Notes under the pieces: generated by a model
What the model was told of the DNA's origin: nothing
What the model saw: the letters and a program-made list of their open reading frames with translations, nothing else
The model's database searches: none
Part shown: positions 17,704 through 28,148 of the stretch, piece after piece
Position numbering within the stretch: position 1 is the first letter of the stretch
Layout of the letters: each line of letters starts with the position of its first letter
Position numbers and translations under genes: made by a program
DNA from: Wenyingzhuangia heitensis
GTDB lineage: Bacteria; Bacteroidota; Bacteroidia; Flavobacteriales; Flavobacteriaceae
NCBI RefSeq assembly: GCF_011762155.1
Contig: NZ_JAASQL010000002.1
Location: 248,001 to 312,000 of the forward strand
Direction: 5' to 3'
DNA length: 64,000 nucleotides

Positions 17704-20049
17704 TTATTCTATGTTGATGTTTCTTTTAATTTGGTTTCCGTTTTGATCTATCACAATAATTTGATGCTGTCCTAGACTAGGAATAATAGCAATTTCGTGG
17801 TTGTATGTTGTCGATTTTAGATATGTATCATCTACATACCAAAACAGTTGTTCGTCACTTCTTTGATGACTTACTTTTATTACAATAGGATTTGTTTTTT
17901 CATCAAAATCTTTTGTAAGTATAAAACTAGTATTTTCATTTGGACTGATAAAGTCCATGACCGAATTGTTCGCGTTTAAACAATTTTTATCAATAGGAGG
18001 CAAGTCTGTATAATTGGCATTTAATTTTTTATAATACCAAGCCTGATTTGCGGGTAACACAAACCAAGTAATAGGAGTTATGTTGTTCCCATCTGCACAG
18101 TTTTTAAATACACGGTACTTTTGGTGTTGGTCTACATAAATTTTTTGATGATAAGGACAAGGTAAAGTGGTATTAGTGTTTAATGGAACAAATTCTTTAA
18201 CAGTAGGGCATAACGGATTTGCTTTGTGTCCGCTTATACTACAAACCTCAATTTCTTGTAGTTCATCCATAGGCTTTTTAAACCAATTATTTTGTGGCAA
18301 ACTTTCTAAGATATTAAACATTACAGGAGCAGCATAATTAACACCTGTCATGTTTGCAATACCTTCACCATCAGCATTACCTACCCAAACACCAATAGCA
18401 TATTTTTGTGTAACACCAATGCTCCAAGCATCTTTGTTTCCAAAGCTGGTTCCTGTTTTCCAAGATATTTTGTGAGAAGAGTTATAATGTTTCCATTCTT
18501 TATCATCTTCGGGTCTTGTGAGTTCTGTAATGGCATCAAAACCTAAATAAATACTACCTGCATCAAAAATGTTTTTGTAGATGGATTTTTTTCCAAAATC
18601 TGTTTTTGTTTTTTGATAAAAACTAGCGGGTTGATGTTCTTTGCTAAAATAATTTCCGTTGTTGCTATTATAATGATTTACAGTTCCTGCTAAATTTGCG
18701 TACATATTGGTAATGTCCCATAAAGAACTCTCTGCACCTCCTAAAATTAAAGTCAACCCATAATAGTCTACAGGTTTGTTAACTCCTTTTAAGCCTAAAT
18801 AATTTAAATCGTTTTTAAAATGATGCAATCCATAGGTTCTTAATAGTCGAACAGCAGGAATGTTTAACGATTTTGCTAATGCTTTTTTTGCAGAAATTGC
18901 TCCAGAATAAGTGAAATTAAAATTTTGAGGATTGTATTCTTGTATCTGTGTAGGTACGTCGGGTACCAATAAATTGGGTAGTAGTTCTCCGCTGTTTAAC
19001 ATGCCCATATATAAGACAGGTTTTAATGTGCTACCTGTGCTTCTTTGGGCTTGAATCATATCTACATATTTCTCGTTTTTTATAGTGGTAGGACTATTTC
19101 CTACATAGGAAACTACTTTTTTAGTCTCTACATCTAACACTAAAACAGCTAAGTTGTGAATGTTGTTTTTACGGTATTGATGATGAAATTTTTGAACGGT
19201 CTTTAATACTTGTTGCTGAATGTTAGCATCTATACTTGTTGTTATTCTTTTTCCTTTGTTGTGTTGTTTTAAATGAGAAATTAAATGAATGTTTTCTTGA
19301 GGAATGGCTACAGGTTTTGTAGGAATTTTTTCTTGTATAGAAAGCTCATAAGTAGTAGTGTTTATAATTCCTTTATCCTTTAGTTTTTTTAATAAAAAAT
19401 CTCTTTTTTGTTTTAATAAATGTTTGTTTTTTCCAGGGAAAATTAAACCTGGAGCATTGGGTAAAACGGCCAATGTAGCGCTTTCTGCCCACGATAATTT
19501 TTGGGGTGAGGTTCCAAAATATCGCCAAGATGCCATTTCTAATCCAACAACATTTCCTCCATATGGAGCATGATTGGCATAAAGGTTTAAAATTTCTTCT
19601 TTAGATTTAGAAAATTCTAACCTAGTTGCCCAAATAAGTTCTATAAATTTTTCGGTATAGGTCCTTTTTTTGTTTCTACTTAGCCGAATAACTTGTTGCG
19701 TTAAAGTACTTGCTCCTCTTTTGTTTTTTCCTGTTTTGTAATTGGTCATTATGGCTTTTCCTATAGCTATTGGGTTAAATCCTAAATGGTACTTAAAATA
19801 TTCATCTTCATAATACACAATGCAATTTTTAAATTTAAAGGGAATAGAATCGGAGGGAGGAAATCTCCATTGTTCATCATTAGCTATGGTTGCTCCTAAA
19901 AGGGAATGATTTTTGCTAAAGATTACTGTAGAATAATCTTTATTAAAAAGAGTAGAGGGTAAAAAGAATCCATACCAAAAGCATAAAATTAAACCTAAGC
20001 CAATTTTTATTTTGTGTTTTAAAATATATAATGTGATTTTTTTTTTCAA
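17704..20049 (-). CDS. pbpC: Penicillin-binding protein 1C, TTG start
   Basis: Bifunctional peptidoglycan synthase of 781 residues with one N-terminal membrane anchor (about 14-32). The GT51 glycosyltransferase shows the EDEYFKYHLG motif with catalytic Glu81 and GASTLTQQ at 112-119. The transpeptidase has S340-T-L-K343 and, later, KTGTS. The C-terminal biPBP_C domain, specific to PBP1C, includes VCSISGHKANPLCPT and the end of the protein. The only possible start for the anchor is TTG at 20047-20049: no ATG exists between it and the in-frame upstream stop. PBP1C genes commonly pair with an alpha-2-macroglobulin gene; here that gene lies about 2.5 kb away, beyond two plus-strand genes. Confidence 0.94.
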   Translation of the reverse strand: MKKKITLYILKHKIKIGLGLILCFWYGFFLPSTLFNKDYSTVIFSKNHSLLGATIANDEQWRFPPSDSIPFKFKNCIVYYEDEYFKYHLGFNPIAIGKAIMTNYKTGKNKRGASTLTQQVIRLSRNKKRTYTEKFIELIWATRLEFSKSKEEILNLYANHAPYGGNVVGLEMASWRYFGTSPQKLSWAESATLAVLPNAPGLIFPGKNKHLLKQKRDFLLKKLKDKGIINTTTYELSIQEKIPTKPVAIPQENIHLISHLKQHNKGKRITTSIDANIQQQVLKTVQKFHHQYRKNNIHNLAVLVLDVETKKVVSYVGNSPTTIKNEKYVDMIQAQRSTGSTLKPVLYMGMLNSGELLPNLLVPDVPTQIQEYNPQNFNFTYSGAISAKKALAKSLNIPAVRLLRTYGLHHFKNDLNYLGLKGVNKPVDYYGLTLILGGAESSLWDITNMYANLAGTVNHYNSNNGNYFSKEHQPASFYQKTKTDFGKKSIYKNIFDAGSIYLGFDAITELTRPEDDKEWKHYNSSHKISWKTGTSFGNKDAWSIGVTQKYAIGVWVGNADGEGIANMTGVNYAAPVMFNILESLPQNNWFKKPMDELQEIEVCSISGHKANPLCPTVKEFVPLNTNTTLPCPYHQKIYVDQHQKYRVFKNCADGNNITPITWFVLPANQAWYYKKLNANYTDLPPIDKNCLNANNSVMDFISPNENTSFILTKDFDEKTNPIVIKVSHQRSDEQLFWYVDDTYLKSTTYNHEIAIIPSLGQHQIIVIDQNGNQIKRNINIE

Positions 20050-20096
20050 AATTACAGAGTTGTATTGATCTATTTTTCTTTTTTTTGTGATTTATA

Positions 20097-20141
20097 AAAT
20101 TTAGAGAAAACCTAGATTATATATAGGTTCTCTCTAAATTT
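20097..20141. repeat. Long inverted repeat between pbpC and an AraC-type regulator
   Basis: Arms AAATTTAGAGAAAACCTA (20097-20114) and TAGGTTCTCTCTAAATTT (20124-20141) match at 17 of 18 positions with loop GATTATATA. It sits in a divergent intergenic region, 48 bases before pbpC and 89 bases before the regulator start, where no terminator is expected, so an operator or RNA leader structure is more likely. Its core AAATTTAGAG recurs at 31796-31805, before a second AraC-type gene. Confidence 0.6.
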
Positions 20142-20229
20142 ATTCTTGTTCTCTAATTTATATATTTAATTAGTTGACAACTTGTTTATAACCAATAATA
20201 TTGAGTTTTTATTTTATCAAATTAAGAGT

Positions 20230-21306
20230 ATGAATTTGTCTAAATGGTTTCAGTTTGTAAAACCAAATTTAAAGTTTTTTCAAGACGGTTTTTTTGAGTT
20301 TCCTTTTTTGGCAAATACACCAGAGTTAATGATAGAGTCAACTATTAATACTCCTGGTAGTAAGCACAATGCAGAGGAACAAGTTGTTTATAGAAATAAC
20401 CCTTTTGTAAAAGGAAGTATGCGTTATCGTGAAATTGATAAAGGATGTTGGCTAACCATAACAAACATAGTTTTTAAACAAAATACATTAATTAAAACGG
20501 TATATGATAAAAATATACCTAGCGAACATTATACGCTTACTTTTACTCTTTACGAGAGTCAAATAAAAGGACAAAATACCTTTATAGATAAAGTCCCTTT
20601 TCAAAATAAATTTTGGGGGTTTAAAAAGCCAGGAACCGAAATAGGAGCTTATTTTTATAAAGGATCTAAATGTGAGTTTTATATTTATCATTTTCACCCA
20701 GATTGGATTAAAAAAAATATTCCCTTTGATAAATTAGAAGATACACTTCCGTTTAAAGAGTTTTATGATTCTGATAAAGGGTTTATATCTTATCAAGATA
20801 TAGTACCCAATGCCGAAGTGTTGTCTCATGAAATAGAAAATACTTTTAAAACATTTAATCAAGATATTTTTAATGAAACTCATTTAAAAGCTCAAACATT
20901 TAGCTTGGTCTCTACTTTTTTTAAAAATGCATTTGCTGATTTACGAAAAGAGAATTATAAGATAAAAGATACCGTTGATTATACTAAAATGGCCAATTGT
21001 GAGCGACTTATATCAAGTAATTTAGAACGTCCGTTTATTGGGATTGATGTTATTGCTAAAAAATTAAATATTTCTTCTTCTAAACTAAAAAAAGATTTTA
21101 AACTTATTTACGGAACTTCTATGTTGCAATATAATATTGACAGAAAAATGAAGTTTGCGATGCAATTAATTTTAAGTACAGACATGCAAATAAAAAAAAT
21201 TGCCCAAGAAGTAGGTTATGACAATCATAGTAAATTTAGTGCGGCTTTTAAGAAAAAATTTCAAAAACTGCCTTCAGACATACGTCTTGTAGAGGTGAAG
21301 AAATAA
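20230..21306 (+). CDS. AraC-family transcriptional regulator
   Basis: Regulator of 358 residues from ATG 20230; an in-frame TTG at 20182 would add 16 residues with no support. Residues 1-235 are a domain I do not recognise, with a beta-rich first half. Residues 255-358 form the double helix-turn-helix of AraC: IDVIAKKLNISSSKLKKDFK for the first helix pair and IKKIAQEVGYDNHSKFSAAF for the second. The effector is unknown. It is divergent from pbpC across a strong inverted repeat (20097-20141) that may be its own site, and precedes a T9SS-secreted LamG protein on the same strand by 133 bases. Confidence 0.88.
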   Translation: MNLSKWFQFVKPNLKFFQDGFFEFPFLANTPELMIESTINTPGSKHNAEEQVVYRNNPFVKGSMRYREIDKGCWLTITNIVFKQNTLIKTVYDKNIPSEHYTLTFTLYESQIKGQNTFIDKVPFQNKFWGFKKPGTEIGAYFYKGSKCEFYIYHFHPDWIKKNIPFDKLEDTLPFKEFYDSDKGFISYQDIVPNAEVLSHEIENTFKTFNQDIFNETHLKAQTFSLVSTFFKNAFADLRKENYKIKDTVDYTKMANCERLISSNLERPFIGIDVIAKKLNISSSKLKKDFKLIYGTSMLQYNIDRKMKFAMQLILSTDMQIKKIAQEVGYDNHSKFSAAFKKKFQKLPSDIRLVEVKK

Positions 21307-21439
21307 ATACTAGTTTGTTTTTTATTATAGGATGGTGTTTTTTAGTAAAATACCCGATTGGGCTATTGATTTGTCCTTTTGGTATACTCAAAAATATAAG
21401 TATATAATAAATTTGTTTAATTAATAATTATATAAACTT

Positions 21440-22480
21440 ATGAAACTAAAAAACTACTTTTTTTTACTTACTTTCTTGTGCCTTAATAATGCTATTGCAC
21501 AAAACAATACTTTAACTTCTGCAACTCAAAAAACAAATGCAGTTGAACAAGCCACATATTTAAATTTTGGTTCTCAAAATGATTATGTAAGAATTCCGGG
21601 TATTAGTATTAATAATTCATCTTTAACCATTGAGTTTTATGCTAGAATCTACAATCCTTATCAAGCAGGGTATATTTTAAGTCAAGGGGTTGAAGCACAA
21701 AATCAGCAATTACAAATTGGTTTTAGAAGTTCTGGTGAGTTTCATTTTTCTTTTTATGGAAATGATATGTTTATACCTAGTTACAATAGAGATAGTAATT
21801 GGCATCATTGGGCATGTGTGTACGATATCTCTAGTGGTTTAAGATCTGTATACCAAGATGGAAATTTGGTTGGACAAAGTGGGACGAGTCCTTATGTTGG
21901 TACTGGTGATTTATTATTGGGATTAAGAACATTATATAACAATACAGGTTATTATGGAGATTTAGAGGATTTACGCATTTGGAATGTTGTAAGAACATCT
22001 GCAGAAATTATTTCTAATAAAGAATGTGAGTTGGTAGGGAATGAAACAGGTTTATTAGCCTATTACAAATTTAATCAAGGAGAATCACGTGGGTATAATA
22101 GAGGGATAGCAAGTTTGTTAGACGAAACAGCGAATGCACATAATGGAACTTTCCATAGTTTTCACATGTCAGGATCACAAAGTAATTTTGTAGCAGGTTC
22201 ACCTGTTAGTAGTTGTACGGTTTTAAGTACTTCTAATATAAATCTTACTTCAGAGTTGCAGTTATCTCCAAACCCAACAACAGGTATTGTTAATGTAAAC
22301 ATTTCTAATTTAACCAATGTTTCAGTTTTGGTTTACAATCTTAATGGTAAAGAAGTATTCAATACTGTTTTATCTAAGGGAGAGAACTCTGTTGATATTT
22401 CACACTTTCAATCAGGAATGTATTCTTTTAAAATAACATCTGCGGAAGGAATTGTTGTTAAGAAAGTACTTAAAAAATAA
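21440..22480 (+). CDS. LamG-domain protein exported by the type IX secretion system
   Basis: Secreted protein of 346 residues. The signal peptide ends near Ala20 (NNAIAQ). Residues about 45-215 form a concanavalin A-like/LamG jelly roll with LTIEFYARI, WHHWACVYD, VYQDGNLVG and DLEDLRIWNVVRTSAEI. The last 75 residues are a T9SS type A sorting domain: LSPNPTTGIVNVNIS, then VYNLNGKEVF and GMYSFKITSAEGIVVKKVLKK. It should be carried across the outer membrane and anchored or released. No enzyme domain is present, so a binding role (glycan or surface) is likely. A strong terminator follows at 22503-22532. Confidence 0.88.
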   Translation: MKLKNYFFLLTFLCLNNAIAQNNTLTSATQKTNAVEQATYLNFGSQNDYVRIPGISINNSSLTIEFYARIYNPYQAGYILSQGVEAQNQQLQIGFRSSGEFHFSFYGNDMFIPSYNRDSNWHHWACVYDISSGLRSVYQDGNLVGQSGTSPYVGTGDLLLGLRTLYNNTGYYGDLEDLRIWNVVRTSAEIISNKECELVGNETGLLAYYKFNQGESRGYNRGIASLLDETANAHNGTFHSFHMSGSQSNFVAGSPVSSCTVLSTSNINLTSELQLSPNPTTGIVNVNISNLTNVSVLVYNLNGKEVFNTVLSKGENSVDISHFQSGMYSFKITSAEGIVVKKVLKK

Positions 22481-22502
22481 GTTGCTATTTATAAGAAACA
22501 AA

Positions 22503-22532
22503 AAAAAAGACTGTTAAAAACAGTCTTTTTTT
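22503..22532. terminator. Bidirectional terminator between LamG and alpha-2-macroglobulin genes
   Basis: GACTGTT (22509-22515) and AACAGTC (22519-22525) pair around AAA and are flanked by A and T runs that extend the stem to about 13 base pairs. It lies 22 bases after the LamG stop and about 20 bases before the stop of the convergent alpha-2-macroglobulin gene. Confidence 0.85.
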
Positions 22533-22551
22533 GTGCTTTTTTGTTTTCAAA

Positions 22552-25500
22552 TTACGGAATTACATTGATCCATTTTCCTTTGGTGTGGCTCATAAAATTA
22601 TGATCGTACATAGCCTCTACATGTGTTCCTGGTAAATAATAAGAACCCAAATAAGTAGTGTTTATGTTAACTTGCAACTTTATTTTTTGATTGGCATTGA
22701 TATCAAAATAATAATGGATGGCATTGTCTCTAATATCAGTATACTCAATATTAGAATTGGTGTTGGTTTCACCTGTTGCGTAACGCGTGTTTAACAATTC
22801 CCAACCCGATGGAATTTGATAAGTCATGGCAACATCTTTAACAGCTTTGTTGTAAGTGTTTGTAATTTCTATTTCTGCCGTAAAAGTAGTTCCTTGACTT
22901 AGCTTTGTAATGTCTAAAGTTTTTCCATTTGTATCTATATATTTTATAGCGGTTACAAAGTTTTTAGAAATACTTTCTTCTGTGTTAATTTCTGGAATTC
23001 CAGCATAAGTTAACATCACATACAAAGGTTGCTTGTGTTTATTTTCAATAGTAAATTTGTTTTCTCCTTTTTTAAGATTTATTTCTTTAGACTGAATTGA
23101 TTTTTTACTTTCAATAGCTATTTTTTCTTTGTTTATTTTTAGCCAAACATCTAAGCCTTTGTTGTTAATAGCTCTGTAATAATTGGCAACAGCTAGCAAA
23201 CTCATTGCTGTAGTTTTGGTGTTTAAATAACTGTCTGAATTTAATTCTTTGGCAATGTCATTTAACAATTCTCTAGCTTTTACAGGATCTTTTAAAACTC
23301 TATAGGTTTCTAAAGCAATGGCTTTGTTTGCCAATGTAGAACCATGATTTACTTGATATACCTTGCTGTAATCAATTAAAGAAGCACTTTGTGTTAGCTC
23401 TAAAGCTGCTTTGTGCTGACCAATAGTTGCATAGGCTAAAGCCAATCTTAATTTGGCTATGTTAGAGAGTTGTGATGTTTCTCTCAATCTGTTCATCATA
23501 GATATTTCTGGTTGTTGCGCTAATGCCAATGTATACAATCTGTAAGCTTGTTCTACATAGGTGTTGTATTTTGTTTTTCTCCAACTTCTTGCAGTTTCTT
23601 TTTGATAAGCAATCCAATTATTTTTGAAATTATAAGGTAAAGAAAAACCATGTGCTTCTGCTTCTAACAAAAAGTGCCCAGCATAATTAGTTGACCATTC
23701 ATTTGCTTTGTAATTTCCTGGCCAGTAACTAAAGCCTCCGTTGGTTAGCTGAAAATTATTTAGTTTTTGAATTCCACTATTGATATTATCTGCTATTTTA
23801 TTCTTCTCAATCAAAGAAGTTTCAAACAGTTCATCTATATACAATTGAGGGAATATTGCCGAAGTCGTTTGCTCCAAACATCCATGAGGATATCTAATTA
23901 AATATTTTAACCTGTCAGTAAAATTAATTTGAGGAAAAGTAGACACTTCAATAGTTCCTGTATTGCTGTTTTCTATACCAAATCCATTAATAGAAAATTC
24001 CTTTTCGTCATTAGCCTCAATAATAAAGGTTTTGTTTTTAGTGACGTCACTAATCGGGTTGTAAGCATCCAATTCAAGATCATAACTTGCTGAATGTTTT
24101 TTGTTGGTTGCCTTAATGGTTATTTTACCCAATCCGGATTTTAGAGCTTTGATGTCAAAATAAGCAATTTCATCACCTGCTTCTGTAAAAGCTACATTTT
24201 GAGTTTTAGAGCTCGTAATTGTAAAAACATCATTCGTTTTAATTTCTACTTTTACATTTTGTTTTCCTTTTATAGAATTAAAAACGGTAATAGGAATTTT
24301 AATTTTTTCATTCTGACTTACTTTTCTAGGAGCACTAGCCAATAACATTAAAGGTTTTTTAACCAAAATACTTTGCTCCGTTTTACCATAAGCTTCTTTT
24401 TTAGGTTGATGAGCAACGACCATGGCTTTAACTGCTCCAATATATTTGGGTAAGGTAATTTTGTGAGTTGCTGTTTTGTTTTTTGCCAGTGTAAAAGGTC
24501 CTTTAAAAATAACTACAGGTTTAAATCTATTGGCTTTTTGAGTTTTTGCAGCTCCCAAATCTTGATCTCCACCAATACTAAATACTTGATTTAATTTTCC
24601 TCCAAAAGCTCCAATAACATCATCGTACATATCCCATGTTTTAATACCTAAAGCTTGTTTGGCATAAAACGTATCCCAAGGATTGGGAGTGTTAAATCGA
24701 GTTAAATCTAACAAACCTTCATCTACTATAGCAATGGTATAGGTTAGGGGCTGTCCGTTTTTTTCGGATACTTTTAACTTAAATTCAGTTTCGGGCTCTA
24801 CTTCTTTAGCTACGTTTATAATTGGGTAAAGATGAGAGTCAGCGTTTTCTACAGAAATATTTTTTAACCCATACATTCTTATAGGCAAATCGTTTTTGGT
24901 ATTGTTGTGCGGTTGTAGTGTGTGTATGTTTATGTAAATGTTTGGAGTCATGGTTTTGTCTACCATAAACTTAAAGGTTGTACTTTCTTTAGTTGTTTTA
25001 ATTCGGTAATGTTTTAAAACCTCTGTGTTGTTTTCTAAGGTAATCAAAGCATTTCCATTTTCTGATGATGGAAAACTCACTGTAACTTCTTCTCCTATTT
25101 GATACACTTCTTTATCTGTTGTAAAAATAAGCATGGCAGCTTCCTTCTGATTTCCTTTTTTAGCTTTTCCAGTCCAACCTGGCCAATCTATAAAAACACT
25201 TTCTCCTGTACTGTGTCCAGATTTTTTATTAGTTACTTTTACAAAATAACGTCCCCATTCTGGATATTTAATTTCAAACTTAAAATTGGCTTTTCCTTGT
25301 GTGTTTGTGGTAACGGTTTTGTTAAAAACAGCAGTTTTATAAGTGGTAGCACTAAACTGAGAATAGTTGCTGTTATTGTTGTACCACCAACTGTTTTTCA
25401 TTTTATAGATTTTAACATCTAAAGTTTGGTTGGCTACATGTTTCCCTTCTGAGTTTACACTCACCAATTCAAACAAATGTTGTTTGTCTGTTAGTAGCAT

Positions 25501-28047
25501 ATTTCTAGTCTTGTCTCCCACAGGTCTTTTAATTCCGGTATAAACGGTAAAAGGTGAATAGGTTTGTGTGTATACATCGGTACTAAAATCACCACCGTTT
25601 TCATAAACTCTAGTAGTTAAATACGCTTTTAACATTCCCGGAGCATTGTTATTTGTTTTAGGGTTTAAGGTAAAACTTGTATTTCCTTTAGTATCTAGTT
25701 TAGATTTTAAAACATTGGTTTGTTCTGTTTCAAAATGTTTGCTAGGATCGTTAAAAACGTAAGATGTATAATTTTTAAACTCGGTATTTTGATTTTTTAG
25801 CATTAAATCTGTTTCCACTTTTAATCCTTTGGCAATGGCTCCGTGTAACCATTTAGCAGATACATCCACTTTGTTTTTTTGGCTTAAAATTTTACGGTCT
25901 GTTTTAATGTTAATTTTAAGTCGGTTCGGTTTTATGGTTTCTATTTTTAATGTTTTGTTAAAAACAGCACCTCCTACGGCAATACTTACATTCCAATTAC
26001 CCGTACCTGCATTGGTTTTGGTGGGTACTTTGTAAGTGTATAAGTTGTTAAGCCCCTCAGTGGTTACTTTTCTGTGTTTTAATACTCCGTTAGGATCTTT
26101 TAATTCCAATGTTACAGGATGTCCTTTTGGAATTTTATTTTTAAGATCATTTAACATAAAACCAACAAAAATGGTGTCTCCAGGTCTCCAAACACCTCTT
26201 TCTGTATAGATAAAACCTTGTATTCCTTTGGTGGGTTTTACTCCATTGGTATTAAAGTTACTCATAGACAAAACATTTCCATCGTTTACTTTAACGTAGG
26301 TGGTTTGTCCATTTTTTTGAGCTGTGACTACAAAAGGAGTTTTGTCTAAATGGCTAATAACAATTCCTTCCGCATTGGTTTTGGCACTGTGTATTTTTTG
26401 TTGCTGAAAATTGTAGAAGGTGATATCAACATCTACCAAAGGCTCTGAGCTAACGGTATTGTTAGTCGCTATAAAAAACGAGTTGTTATTTCCTTTTTTT
26501 ACCGTTAAACCAATATCTGTAGCCAAAATGTTTTTTGCAATAGATTTGTTGGCATAGTAAGAGTCTGTACAAGGATCATCTCTTTCTCTCCAATTGTAAC
26601 TCTCGTAATTGCTGTAATAGGCATTGTTATCCCAATTGCTAGTTTCTAAATCTTCCTCATCAAAATTAGTTTCTGTAATAGGGTTATTTGTACTAGGAGT
26701 TTCTCCTGTACATTTATAAGTTGAATAACTTTTATTGAAGTCTAATTCTACTTTGTAAATAGCTCCTTTGTCTATATTGATTAGTTTGTCTAAAGCCAAT
26801 CCGTAGGTTTGCCATTTTGAGTATTTAGATGCGTTTTTGGGTTGTAAAGGAATTGTCTTTTTTAAAACAGGTCTACCTACCATTTTAAAATTCTGATTTC
26901 CTTGCAAGTTGTTTTGTTGTAAAAACTGTAAAATATTAGATTCAAAAACCTTATAAATTTTAACATCTACAGCTTTTAGGTTGATGGCTTCAAATTGAAT
27001 GTTTAAGTTTTCTGAATCGGGAAGAATATTTCCTGATTTAGAAAATTTAATATCGGGTTTGGGTTCATCAAAAGAGAGCGTTTTGTATACATCTTCTTTA
27101 AATTTATAACCGTAAGTGTTTTTAATTCCTTTTCTAATTATAACATTAAGTTCTCCTTTTAAAGTTTTTTCAGGATAAATTTTTACTAGGTTTCCGTTTT
27201 TTACAAACTTTAATTTTCCAGCAGTTGCTATAGAAATCAACCCGTTTAAATATTGATTTTTGTCTATAGGATCGCTAAAGTTAATTTCTACTCTTTGTTC
27301 GGCATCATTAATTACTTTTACATTAATGATTTTAAAACTGTTTTTACCGGGAATGTAAATTTCTCTTTGCTGCTTTTTATCAATGTCTAATGCAGAACCG
27401 TTGTAATTTAGGTACAGTTTGGAATCCTCAGAACCTCTGTAAATACTATCTATTTTAAATAGAAAAACATTGGTGTCTATGGTTACTTTATCAAACTTGA
27501 TTTTTTTGGTTTGTTTGTTTTGTGTTGCAGATAAAACTTGTTTTACCTTTTCTAAAGAAGTAACATCGTTAGTGGTAATGTTTCCTAAAATATATTGCCA
27601 ATCTTGATTATAAGATTGTATTTCTTCTGTGTGAACTTCAAAATTCTGTTTTTTGGTCTTGTAAGTAAAACTGTAAGTTGTTTCTGTTTTTAATGCTTTA
27701 GGAAATAGTTTGTTTACACTAAGGTTTATGGTGTAAACCGTGTTGTTATTTAAACTTTTTGTAGGTGTAAAAATTAGTTGTTTTTGGTTGATGATTTCTA
27801 CAGTTCCATTGACTTTGGGTTGTATAGAAAAAGCTTTTTTTAGTTCTTGATTGCTGATAGATGACTCTTGAGCAAGATAAATTCTTATAGGAGTTTTAAC
27901 GGAGTTTATACCCGATGTGTGATTGTAAATGTATGTGCTGTAGTCAAAATCAGGATTGTTTTTGGTTTCTTTTTTAGGAGTGCAATTGGTAATTAGAGAG
28001 GAAACAACAAGGCACAAGAATGCCAAAAACAGAAAAGACTTTTTCAT
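22552..28047 (-). CDS. Bacterial alpha-2-macroglobulin lipoprotein with intact thioester
   Basis: Periplasmic or surface protease trap of 1831 residues. Lipoprotein signal with Cys22 (SLITNC). The N-terminal part holds Big/MG-like domains; FIYTERGVWRPGDTIFVGFM marks the MG2-like macroglobulin core, and the last third is the alpha/alpha toroid with a thioester. The thioester motif is C1390-L-E-Q1393 in YPHGCLEQTTS, so it can crosslink covalently to a protease. A final beta domain resembles the receptor-binding-like end. The gene follows DUF4249 and a TonB receptor on the same strand with a 101-base gap. A TTGTAAAT/ATTTACAA inverted repeat (28047-28080) overlaps its start codon region. Its usual partner pbpC lies downstream but in a separate transcript. 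Confidence 0.93.
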   Translation of the reverse strand: MKKSFLFLAFLCLVVSSLITNCTPKKETKNNPDFDYSTYIYNHTSGINSVKTPIRIYLAQESSISNQELKKAFSIQPKVNGTVEIINQKQLIFTPTKSLNNNTVYTINLSVNKLFPKALKTETTYSFTYKTKKQNFEVHTEEIQSYNQDWQYILGNITTNDVTSLEKVKQVLSATQNKQTKKIKFDKVTIDTNVFLFKIDSIYRGSEDSKLYLNYNGSALDIDKKQQREIYIPGKNSFKIINVKVINDAEQRVEINFSDPIDKNQYLNGLISIATAGKLKFVKNGNLVKIYPEKTLKGELNVIIRKGIKNTYGYKFKEDVYKTLSFDEPKPDIKFSKSGNILPDSENLNIQFEAINLKAVDVKIYKVFESNILQFLQQNNLQGNQNFKMVGRPVLKKTIPLQPKNASKYSKWQTYGLALDKLINIDKGAIYKVELDFNKSYSTYKCTGETPSTNNPITETNFDEEDLETSNWDNNAYYSNYESYNWRERDDPCTDSYYANKSIAKNILATDIGLTVKKGNNNSFFIATNNTVSSEPLVDVDITFYNFQQQKIHSAKTNAEGIVISHLDKTPFVVTAQKNGQTTYVKVNDGNVLSMSNFNTNGVKPTKGIQGFIYTERGVWRPGDTIFVGFMLNDLKNKIPKGHPVTLELKDPNGVLKHRKVTTEGLNNLYTYKVPTKTNAGTGNWNVSIAVGGAVFNKTLKIETIKPNRLKINIKTDRKILSQKNKVDVSAKWLHGAIAKGLKVETDLMLKNQNTEFKNYTSYVFNDPSKHFETEQTNVLKSKLDTKGNTSFTLNPKTNNNAPGMLKAYLTTRVYENGGDFSTDVYTQTYSPFTVYTGIKRPVGDKTRNMLLTDKQHLFELVSVNSEGKHVANQTLDVKIYKMKNSWWYNNNSNYSQFSATTYKTAVFNKTVTTNTQGKANFKFEIKYPEWGRYFVKVTNKKSGHSTGESVFIDWPGWTGKAKKGNQKEAAMLIFTTDKEVYQIGEEVTVSFPSSENGNALITLENNTEVLKHYRIKTTKESTTFKFMVDKTMTPNIYINIHTLQPHNNTKNDLPIRMYGLKNISVENADSHLYPIINVAKEVEPETEFKLKVSEKNGQPLTYTIAIVDEGLLDLTRFNTPNPWDTFYAKQALGIKTWDMYDDVIGAFGGKLNQVFSIGGDQDLGAAKTQKANRFKPVVIFKGPFTLAKNKTATHKITLPKYIGAVKAMVVAHQPKKEAYGKTEQSILVKKPLMLLASAPRKVSQNEKIKIPITVFNSIKGKQNVKVEIKTNDVFTITSSKTQNVAFTEAGDEIAYFDIKALKSGLGKITIKATNKKHSASYDLELDAYNPISDVTKNKTFIIEANDEKEFSINGFGIENSNTGTIEVSTFPQINFTDRLKYLIRYPHGCLEQTTSAIFPQLYIDELFETSLIEKNKIADNINSGIQKLNNFQLTNGGFSYWPGNYKANEWSTNYAGHFLLEAEAHGFSLPYNFKNNWIAYQKETARSWRKTKYNTYVEQAYRLYTLALAQQPEISMMNRLRETSQLSNIAKLRLALAYATIGQHKAALELTQSASLIDYSKVYQVNHGSTLANKAIALETYRVLKDPVKARELLNDIAKELNSDSYLNTKTTAMSLLAVANYYRAINNKGLDVWLKINKEKIAIESKKSIQSKEINLKKGENKFTIENKHKQPLYVMLTYAGIPEINTEESISKNFVTAIKYIDTNGKTLDITKLSQGTTFTAEIEITNTYNKAVKDVAMTYQIPSGWELLNTRYATGETNTNSNIEYTDIRDNAIHYYFDINANQKIKLQVNINTTYLGSYYLPGTHVEAMYDHNFMSHTKGKWINVIP

Positions 28048-28148
28048 TGTAAATTTTTTCCTAAAAATAGGGATTTACAATCAAAAAGTCTAAACCTAAT
28101 AGTTATAGAAAAAATAATTTATTTATAACTATGTTAATTTAATAAGAA

